From Eutrigla gurnardus (lineage: Eukaryota > Chordata > Actinopteri > Perciformes > Triglidae): a DNA stretch of 64,000 nucleotides. The DNA is taken from assembly GCA_963514095.1 (NCBI GenBank), contig OY741268.1, positions 2,874,001-2,938,000 on the forward strand. Reading direction: 5' to 3'. Position numbers and translations under genes: made by a program. This document shows, piece after piece, positions 55,735 to 64,000 of the stretch (its first letter is position 1; each line of letters opens with the position of its first letter). The notes below the pieces were generated by a model. That model was not told the DNA's origin, did not search any database, and worked only from the letters and a program-made list of their open reading frames with translations.

Positions 55735-56195
55735 TGAATCCCAGTTAAACAGATCACAGTACTCCTGTATTCGCTTCTCTGCACTGGCTGCCTGTAAGAT
55801 ACAGTAAGGAATGTGGAATCCTCCTCCTCACCTAGAAAGCGCTTCATGGTCAGGCACCATTGTGTCTGACAGAGCTCGTAGTACCCTATTACCCCACAAG
55901 AACACTGCGCACCCACAGTGCACAGTTACTTGTGGTCCCTAGAGTCTCCAACAATAGAATGGGAGCCAGAGCCGTCAGCTACCAAGCTCCCACCCTGTGG
56001 AACCAGCTCCCAGTCCGGACGGCAGACACATTTAACAGTAGGATTAAGACTTTGATAACGCTTATACTCAGGGCTGGCTCAGGCTCGTCTTGGACTTAAG
56101 CTGCTCCAGGTCTAGACTGCCGAGGGACTTCCTCTGGTACACCGAGCTCCCCTCTCCTGCTCTCCCTCTCAATTCAATTGTATTTATAGTGTCAT
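55735..56195 (+). pseudogene. LINE C-terminal domain remnant
   Basis: Plus-strand blocks are FASLHWLPVRYS, KALHGQAP, then CLTELVVPYYPTRTLRTHSA, LLVVPRVSNNRMGARAVSYQ and APTLWNQLPV with RIKTLI. This is the characteristic post-RT domain of a very common fish LINE. It is 5'-truncated, with a stop and frame changes, followed by a CTCTC-rich 3' UTR and 'caattcaattgtatttat' near 56173. MITE copy E begins shortly after. Confidence 0.8.
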
Positions 56196-56216
56196 ATGAC
56201 AACAGAAGGACACTGA

Positions 56217-57161
56217 GGGCCCTAGTTTCGTAGACTAGGCGTAGTCAGCGTGCAGCGCACCTGTGCCACGCCGACGGGGTGTGTCCCCCTGGACTTTTCA
56301 AGTTTCGTGCACCGCGCAGGCTCACGCAGGCACGCCTCCCGTCACTCCCACCGGCGCAAGTGGGAAAGAGGGAGGAGAAGAAGGCGTGAGTGGGAGACGA
56401 GGAGGAGACGAGGCGTGGACTGGGATTAACACAGCCGATTCAGATCTTCACCAATCAAATGAGCTCCTCTCCTCTCCTTTAATGCGTTAGGGGAGGTTCA
56501 ATGCAAGTTCCGTCACTTGACAACCCGATGACAGAAGCAGCGCCGCCGCTCCCACCACGCTCATCACGCGCTGTGCGTGCGTATCATAATAATAACAATG
56601 CCCATATTATAAAAAACAGGAGAGAGAGAGGGAGATGTTTTGGTCCGAGAGGCTGAGTTTCCGTTACGCGTGCCATCCGCCTTTGATCTGACGTCAGATG
56701 TGACGGGACAATCTATATAGATATAAATTCTCGTGTTGATTCAATGAGTTGCATTAAATAGTGTTTGTTGTGGTTATTTATTGCATTTAAATGTGCCTGG
56801 AACTGTGGAAACCTGCCTGTGAGGTCTTGGTGACGTGTGCGCACTGCGCGCCGGTCCGCCAAACTTCCGATCCGCCAGCTGTGATTCGCATTGAATCAAT
56901 GGACTTTATTTACGCCTTGCGCCGAAAGTAGACCAGGTTGGAGCTGGCGAGCTTTCAGCGCAGTCTCGGCGAGGCTTTTTGCCACGAAACTTCCGCTACG
57001 CCAAGCTGAATCTGTGACGCCTCCCCCTGCTGCGCCGCCACACCCATCTTGGCGCAGGCGATCCACCAAACTGCCAAACTGACGGTGCGCAAGGCTGCGC
57101 GGGTCGAAACTTGCACTGCGCCGGCTCCGTCACCCTGCGCTGGTCTACGAAACTAGGGCCC
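56217..57161 (+). mobile_element. MITE copy E, GGGCCCTAGTTTCG family
   Basis: 945 bp, same orientation as copy A, with both 15-base ends intact. The flanks (TGA and AAA) do not match, so the target duplication has decayed or flanking sequence was lost. Like copy B it lacks the 280-base central block of A. Confidence 0.88.
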
Positions 57162-57164
57162 AAA

Positions 57165-57433
57165 GTGTTTCTCACAGCAGACATGTGCATGTGTATTATT
57201 GGCCATGTAATAAAAAGAAAGGGTTAATGAAAGACTCAGCGGACAGAAGATTGAGGCCCTCTTTAATTGTTTTTGACAATAAATTATTAATGTTAACTTG
57301 AAATCTAAATGAAGTCTCATCTTATTCACATGAATCAAAATGAGTGTCTCAATTAACACATTAGAGGAAAGCCATCATTTGTCAAACAAACTGCAGGATG
57401 AACTGCAGTGTAAGTGAAGGAATGTGAATCACA

Positions 57434-57493
<60 letters not shown>

Positions 57494-59760
57494 CCACACA
57501 CAGGAATCATCACTTCTCATCTATAGAGGATTTTTTTGTCTGTTCTTGTATGGGAGGAAAAAAAATGAGAAAAAATGAGTGGATGGAGTAAACTGCCAGC
57601 AGACATGAAATCTGCATGTCTAAGGCAAATCAATATTCTACGAGACAATATATGACTATGGAAGGAGCTACAGAAACTCTAAGAATGATGAGAAACGAGA
57701 AGGATCGAGGTTAATAAAGAAAGAACGTGGAAGTGAAGAGGGTGCAGATGGATGGAGAGGGGATGCTTCAATCTATAAAAACCAAGACTTCATCTCTCTT
57801 CCATCTTCATATCCTGTCATTATGCACACTTGTCCCTCCAGACCACACGCACACGCACACACACACACACACACACACCCACCCACAGACACACGCTGAG
57901 GCACACTCTAATAAAATGTAGCAGCTGTGTAAAATGTCAGGCTGGCCTTTTCTCAGATATACGGTTTGAACCAATCCAAACGTTACCCTTTATCCCCTTC
58001 CCCAGAAAGAAAATCGGAGGACGAGGAGAGCACGGTTCTACATGACTAGAGGGATGGAGGAGACGGGGAGGCTCTGGGGAATACAAGACTACAAAGACAA
58101 AAAGAGTCTGAGACACAATGAGGATATAGACAGCAGCTGAGAGAGAAGGTTTGGAAACAGCTTTCTGGGTCATGGTACATCCACCTCCAAACCAGGTCCA
58201 AATCTGCTCTGCAAGGGAAAATCCTATTTAATCATGTGTTCCTGTTATGATCAGGACTTATAAATGTCCATTCAGGGTGTCTTCAGACGTTTTCTCATTA
58301 TACCGGAGTGTGTTGTGAACTAGGGATGTGTAGGGATGTCTAGCCTCAGTGCGTATTGGAAGACCATTAGTCGACCAGGGCCATCGCCAGAGAAGCCCAT
58401 TGTATCAAAGTGTAACCTAGCCACTCGGTGTGATGAAGGATAAAACAATGACCCCTTGATCAAACACAACTGGAGACACCTCGAATGGTGGCTGCAGGCT
58501 GCCAGACATGTATGTAAATTCAAATGCATTATAACTGCCGCGAGTCATTCCACTGTCACTCTCTGGATGTCACATGCTCAAAAGCATTAAATATCTTCAG
58601 AGGTTCAGAGATTATGTCTACTGGTATTTCATTGGCAAACTCTCACCTGCACTAGACTAAACTGATATTTCAGCTGCAACGACAGCTCCAAAACCTCAGG
58701 GTGAAGCCTCTTCTTGTCTAGTAGGCGTCCGCTTCTCGACTTGAGGTCGCCAACCCTGTTCTCCAGTCCCAGAATGTTGTAACCCCTCTTTACCTGATAA
58801 GGCTACAAGTTGTAGTAGTTTTCAGTTTCAATTCAGTTTGGACCAGTTACCAGAATCCTAGGGAAATGCTCATGAAGCCCAGGGCGGAATATCAACATTG
58901 ACCACACTCACACCAAAGTTAGTTTTACAAAATCTATTCTCGGTCATAAACAAGAACAGTATGACAACAATATTCTTTAATTGAATATGGAAAATAATAA
59001 AATGCGCGCAAAATAAAATATAATAAAAAGATGGTGTCCTTTGTCGTTGTGTTTAATCTGTATTGTCTTTTTGTTTTGTTATGAGCTCAGTGTTTTGATT
59101 TCGTTGGGGCCCTTTAATCGTGTATCACTGTCCTACCACACCGCAGGTTTGGGAGGGAAGTTCAGTTGTCCTTCATTCCTCTGTTCCGGCTCACCATCTG
59201 ATTCTCTGGATCCATCAATCCAGCAGGTGTCTGAAAAGCCGCCTGGTGGCTATCCAGTGCTGGTATCCTCTCTAGCATCGACTACTGGTGTCGCTGATGT
59301 CCTCTCTCAACATCAAGTGCCACCGAATCACATCCTCTCAAAAAACCTGACCTATAGAACAGGCCACATTCATATATGTCAGTTAAATTAGATCACTACA
59401 GGCCATACATTCTTAGTTAAAATAAATAATAACATAAATATGACCTATATATAAATAGAAATAAACTTACAAAAAAATAGATCTTAATTTCCCTTATAGG
59501 TCTCACTTTACCAGTGTAAATCAAATACTCATATAATCATTCAAATTAAATCTTTTAGCATCAATTCTTTTGATAAAATTATGAAATAAGGTCAACTTCT
59601 CCTTTTTCTCTCCTCTCATACAATGCACACACACGTGGCGCCAAACACACGACACACGCACAATACTCCCGGTACACAACGTTCACACACAAACACACAC
59701 GCACACTAGCTTCGCATCTTGTCTGGATTACCCGACCATGTTAGCAGTTAGCTCATTCGT
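57165..59760. other. No recognisable gene; (CA)n at 57437-57492 and 57848-57880
   Basis: Two CA microsatellites. All longer frames lack family resemblance. Confidence 0.4.
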
Positions 59761-59794
59761 TAGCTCTGTTATTAGCTGAGTTCAATACAAATTC

Positions 59795-59932
59795 ACATTG
59801 GCTGCTACCCCAGCGGCCAACACAAGAGGTATTAACTAGCAGTTTAGCAGCTAAATTAGCGCTGCGGCTAACACACACAAGCGGTATTACCTTAGCAGTT
59901 AGCAGCTAAATGAGCGCAGCAGCTTACTACAC
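59795..59932 (+). repeat. Imperfect tandem duplication, about 55-bp unit
   Basis: 'acacaagaggtattaactagcagtttagcagctaaattagcgctgcggct' type sequence is repeated as 'acacaagcggtattaccttagcagttagcagctaaatgagcgcagcagct'. Surroundings are rich in TTAGC motifs. Confidence 0.75.
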
Positions 59933-61290
59933 CTTTACTCAACGCTCTTTCCCTCAAAATGCACAATAAACTCACCGCCGAACGGGCAACATCAACCGAG
60001 GACTCTGTGGAGTCAGCTGGCGGCGAATCCCGACTATTTCACCCGTTTGAATCACATCTGGATATTTTTCCAGGCAGAGCGTTCGTCATGCAGCCGGACC
60101 CTCCTTGTTCTATCTCCCAGAGCTGTGTGCAACTGCAACGAAGGTGGCCCGTGAGGACAGGATGCAATACTCTGCTAATAGTTAACCCAATAAATCCCAG
60201 CTATCTCTCTCACACGCTCATTCACACTAAACAACATACTTTTAATACTTCTTTTTAATTTTTCTACAGCTTATGAAGCCTGGGCTACAATGTGGAGAAC
60301 CATCAGAGAAAACAGGTCCTCTGAGGGAGCAGCCCTTACACATCAATGAACACCATGGTCACTATTCCTGTGGTGCTCCTGTCAACAGACGTTGTGGGGT
60401 CCAGTCGTGCAGATCTACTTAGAGGTGAATGGTGACCAAGTGCTGTTTCCACTGTAAGTTAAAATTAAAAAAAAAAAAAACCCTGAACAAAATCAGTAAA
60501 AGCCCTGGCTGCAAAGTTTCCAGACTGATACCTTCAAATTACAACAAATAAGCTTTCCATAAAATTATATTTAATAAATAACAGATTTGACAGTAAAAAT
60601 GAATTGCATTGCAGTACACTATTGTTAGTAAATGTGTATAGCACTGCACAGCATACATGTTTTTTGAGTTCTCCCGAGTTCTAACCATCTGTAGAATATA
60701 AAGGCTACATGGGCAAGCCTCTGCATGCAAGAACAAACACACAAATGATGGTGGCTGGTGGTTTTCCGGGCTTCGTGCATGAATACAAAGCATTTACATC
60801 AGGTCACCGCCAGCACTGGCCAACAGTTGAGCACATTCAGGAAGGCATACAATTTGACTAAACACTCACCTTCCTCGAAGCTGAGGTGAAGACATGCAGA
60901 CAATATCCATCCTGCATTCCAGCAGAAGGGAAACAAACATCCCTGGTGCCAGATACAAAAATATATTTGCACATAGGCCATTATAAGTGCTCTCTACAGG
61001 GATCTATTCATCACATCTTCAGTTGACAAAATGATCTCATCACTTACTGGCTCTTTCGTCATGTCAGATTATTCTCTTTAGCAGGACTTTGCTCAGCTGC
61101 TCAATATGGTTCGTGAGACAATTAACAAATTAAGCCCAAGACCAGAGACTGCATATCCGAAGTGGACACAGTCATGGTGATTTCATCCATGTTGTGCAGA
61201 GGCAGGTTATTGGCCATAGCTGAAAGAAATTGCTCCCTTCTTGGGGTCCTTCATGACCAGGACTGTCCGGCTCGGGCTTAACCACTCTGG
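59933..61290. other. No recognisable feature
   Basis: Short frames only; nothing I can assign. Confidence 0.35.
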
Positions 61291-61294
61291 TGGC

Positions 61295-62230
61295 CCTTTT
61301 CCACCGAGGCATTTTGAGGGCCGGTTCGGAGCCGGTGCCCAATTGCGAACCAGTTCTTCCTCTTTCCAAAGACAAAGAGCCGGCTCTCGGCCAGGAAAAC
61401 TGGTTCCCGAGCGGCCCCAACTCCTTGCTGGGCTGGAACCGGCCCCCAGCTTACGTTAGGGGCTGGGGGCGGGGTTAACGCTCGAGGCAACGGGGGAAAA
61501 TACGCCACTGCGGAGTGCGGAGTTTTACTAACGTTACTGTTCCCGGTAAGTTTCACTTTTAAAATGTTTCACCTCGTTGCTAACCAACGACACATTTCTG
61601 TTTAGTTTACCAAGCTAGTGATTACATTTGTAACAGCAGCAACTAGTGGCTATGCTTCCTCGGGTAATGTAAGCCGACCGGCTAGCTAGCTAGCTAGCCA
61701 GCTAGCGTGATATTGCTAACAACAACGTTAGCATGCCACTTTCTGACTGCCGTTGGCTCACTAAATGTTACCAACTACCAACGTGACTTAACATCTGTGT
61801 TTGCAGCGTCGTGGACACGTTTGTGATTAAACCGCTGTTCTCTGGTTTGTGTTTGTAGAGCTGTCGGACATCGGCGATATTGAATGGAGGTCCAACCTGC
61901 AGATGACTAAACATCAAACACTCTGATCTATTGATCACACACTGTTCTACACTTTAAAAAATGTTGTGATTTTAGTATTTTGTGTATTTTATTGTTATTG
62001 TATTATTTGCCAAAATAAACACTTTTTCTGAAGAGACATGTCTGCTATGCTTGAAATTAGCACTGTGGGGAAACCTCAGACTTATACAGAGACGTAATGA
62101 TGTGGCTCTTTGGGCTCTCTAGCCGGTGGAAACGCAAACAGGTTCTCAGAAGGTTTGCAAGTTGAACCAACTGTGAACCAGCACGGGCACCGGCCCTGCT
62201 CTTGAACTAGGTTCGCGTTGGTGGAAAAGG
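61295..62230 (+). mobile_element. GC-rich inverted-repeat element with exon-intron-like interior
   Basis: The ends CCTTTTCCACC(G/A)A and the inverse GGTGGAAAAGG, with extended GGTTCG/CGAACC and GCCGG motifs, form an inverted-repeat element of 936 bp. Inside are a CCCG|GTAAGT donor (61545/61546), a TTTGTAG|AG acceptor (61858/61859; alternative TTTGCAG at 61806) and AATAAA (62014-62019). Together these look like a small non-coding or short-coding transcription unit. CTAGCTAGCTAG repeats lie at 61681-61705. Superfamily and target duplication are unresolved. Confidence 0.5.
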
Positions 62231-62244
62231 AGTATGGGTGGGTC

Positions 62245-62690
62245 CCATCCATCAGCAGCTTGTTAATTTGTGCTGCCAGGTATTCAGTGCAGTAGTTCTG
62301 CTCAGGGTGTTCTTGGGGCTTGGAACCCGATCTTGGAGTCTGAACTGTCCTGGCTTCCGCTTGCCATTTTTGAGGTACTTCGTCAATCTCTAGTTGTATT
62401 GTGATGGCAGTTCAACTGAGCTTGTTTCTTCATTAGGTTAGATGTTGGTTTTCGCAGCAGATCCCACAATCTCTACATCGACCCCCTGTCAGGGTTGTTG
62501 CCCTTAGTAGTATTCCATCAGTCCCATATTCTCTTCCCTCATCCATGTCTGTCTAGTTCCAGGAGCCAATTTTTCATGAGGTTGATCTGGGCAACGTCCG
62601 AGTCGATCTCGTATTCGTAGCTCTCATGCCTAAGGTAGGCAGATAGCATTAAGTCTTTTACCTAAGGGCCCACCCTGGATTATGCCTCGC
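62245..62690 (-). pseudogene. Possible retroelement reading block, unclassified
   Basis: A minus-strand frame contains KNGKRKPGQFRLQDRVPSPK and NTLSRTTALNTW, with a glutamine/asparagine-rich context. It looks like a repeat-borne protein segment, but I cannot name the family. Stops occur at several points. Confidence 0.3.
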
Positions 62691-62844
62691 CTCAAATGGG
62701 AAACTAACCCCCAGTTTTCTATACTAACATCAGTTGTGGTACCCACTTAATAATAAATCTTTATTATGGACTCAGATGGTCCACTCACATCCAACATACA
62801 CACACACATATGACACATTAAAATACATACTCAAAAATACTGTA

Positions 62845-64000
62845 CTAAAATAGGTGCAAGCTATCATGCCAATGCTTTCGAAGCCTGGATGTGAACCGAT
62901 AGCCCATCATAGGGTTGGTTAAGGCTATAATGATGCTATTTTCTGATAAATCCAATCGACACATGAAATTGAACATTAGCTTTCGTAACAGTGCCTGACA
63001 TGTAGGTACATTAGAGGACACAAATAGCTGGCTAGCACTGTGCCATCTAGGAACACGGAGCAACAACCTCATGGCATCATTATATGCCACTCTAAGCCTC
63101 TGCATAGTTCTCACTCTGTAAGAGGACCAGAGATGAGCTGTATACAGCGGCGTGACATAAGCCCTAAACAAAGCACACTTAACATCTGTGGAACAAATGG
63201 AAAATTTCCTCAACATCACGTTGGCCTGTGCATATATTTTACACCATTGACGACGAATGTCACCGTCATCCATGAGATCATCTGAGAAGACATGTCCTAG
63301 ATATTTTAATTCCCTGCATATTTCTAAGAGGCCATCTGCGAGGTGGAAAGCAGGAAAAGAGGATTTTTTGTCCTCTCTAGATCTCACAACAACAACCTTA
63401 CTCTTTTTGGAATTATAGTTGATGTCAAATTCTCTTCCATATTGTGTGCATATCCTCAACAGCTCTTGTAACCCAGCAGAATATGGACAATGTAAAACCA
63501 GGTCATCAGCATACATGAGATGATTCACAACTTGATCTCCCACAATACATTCTGTTGTACATTAATTTAGCTGTCTTGAAAGGTCATCAATAATATATAC
63601 ATTAAAAAGAATAGGGGATAATATTCCTCCTTGACGGACCCCATTCGCCACATGAAAAGGATCTGAAACAGTATTATCCCATTTGACCTGGAATGTTTGC
63701 TGAGCATACCAATACATTAGAATTCTGACAATATATTTAGGAACATCTCTCATGAGTAGTTTTTCAAATAGTTTTGCATGGTTGATTCTATCGAATGCCT
63801 TAGAGGCATCAATAAAACAGAGAAACATAGGTGTTTTGGCGTTGATATTTAGCGACAATCTCCTTTAAAGCATAAATGCATAAGTCAGTACTATGTTTTG
63901 TCTTGAACCCAAATTGATTGTCTGTAGTTAATACATACATTTCGATCCTATTTAAAATAATTTTTTATTTAGACCCTTAGACAGGGTACTGGCAAGGGCA
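62845..64000 (-). pseudogene. LINE reverse transcriptase, runs off the window
   Basis: Minus-strand order: NQFGFK region (about 63920), FIDASKAFDRINHAKLFEKL, ANGVRQGGILSPILFNVY, then the catalytic HLMYADDLVL and a long C-terminal stretch to 62845. A TAA codon at about 63557-63559 interrupts an otherwise continuous frame between the GGILSP and YADD motifs. A one-base shift lies near 63850. An extra Ile splits the expected 'Y(M/I)DDL' block. Two lesions over about 340 codons make it relatively young. The 5' part lies outside the window. Confidence 0.85.

Noticed and set aside
61295..62230. Assignment of the GC-rich element to hAT
   Set aside because: No 8-bp target duplication could be found at the inferred ends, so the superfamily is left open.
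1..64000. CRISPR arrays, bacterial operons, riboswitches
   Set aside because: No regularly spaced repeats with unique spacers; introns, SINEs and LINEs show a eukaryotic genome.

Overview
The window reads as vertebrate nuclear DNA, most likely a teleost fish. GT-AG introns, poly(A) signals, long (CA)n and (TA)n microsatellites, tRNA-derived SINEs and a mixture of PIF/Harbinger, hAT, Tc1/mariner, EnSpm/CACTA, Kolobok, LINE, Ty3/gypsy, BEL/Pao and retrovirus-like elements are typical of fish intergenic DNA. I see no host protein-coding gene, no functional tRNA or rRNA gene and no CRISPR array. Nearly every readable protein segment belongs to a transposable element, and most are broken.

Layout. 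1-2.9 kb is a Harbinger element (transposase C-terminus on +, Myb-like partner gene on -) cut by a GGGCCC-ended MITE. 3.4-6.7 kb holds LINE tails and a Harbinger-derived repeat with a tRNA-like module. 6.9-14.6 kb is a Ty3/gypsy pol relic carrying three later insertions: a 195-bp hAT foldback MITE, a 4.68-kb EnSpm/CACTA element (8624-13303) and a short retroposon. 15.2-20.0 kb is a ZBED/GTF2IRD2-like hAT transposase relic split by an LTR (endogenous-retrovirus-like) element. 20.2-25.5 kb has a SINE, a gypsy 3' end with its LTR, and a minus-strand LINE interrupted by a Kolobok element, a hAT MITE and another LINE. 26.8-32.5 kb has an LTR-like promoter region, a BEL/Pao gag relic and two Harbinger remnants. 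32.8-34.0 kb is a LINE inserted in the tail of another LINE. MITE copies recur at 34.95, 40.74, 43.71 and 56.22 kb. 38 kb is a deleted Tc1. 39.5-42.3 kb is a cluster of non-autonomous DNA elements. 45.6-53.05 kb has three related Harbinger elements, two of them nested inside a Tc1 relic. 55.7 kb is a LINE C-terminus, 61.3-62.2 kb a GC-rich inverted-repeat element with an exon-intron-like interior, and 62.8-64.0 kb a LINE reverse transcriptase that runs off the window.

Best-preserved coding content. The EnSpm element at 8.6-13.3 kb carries a tnp2-type transposase on + (one intron, 5'-truncated) and, divergently on -, a five-exon gene whose exon phases and splice sites all agree, giving an open 259-residue protein with a poly(A) signal. 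Its C-terminus resembles the vertebrate C14orf93 family. The two genes face away from a short region with repeated 20-bp CACGTG/CCAAT modules. This is the strongest candidate here for an under-described system.

The nesting gives a relative chronology: host relics (gypsy, LINE, Tc1, hAT) are older, and the EnSpm element, hAT MITEs and CWG-target Harbinger copies are younger. Family names rest on motif recognition only. No database search was run.
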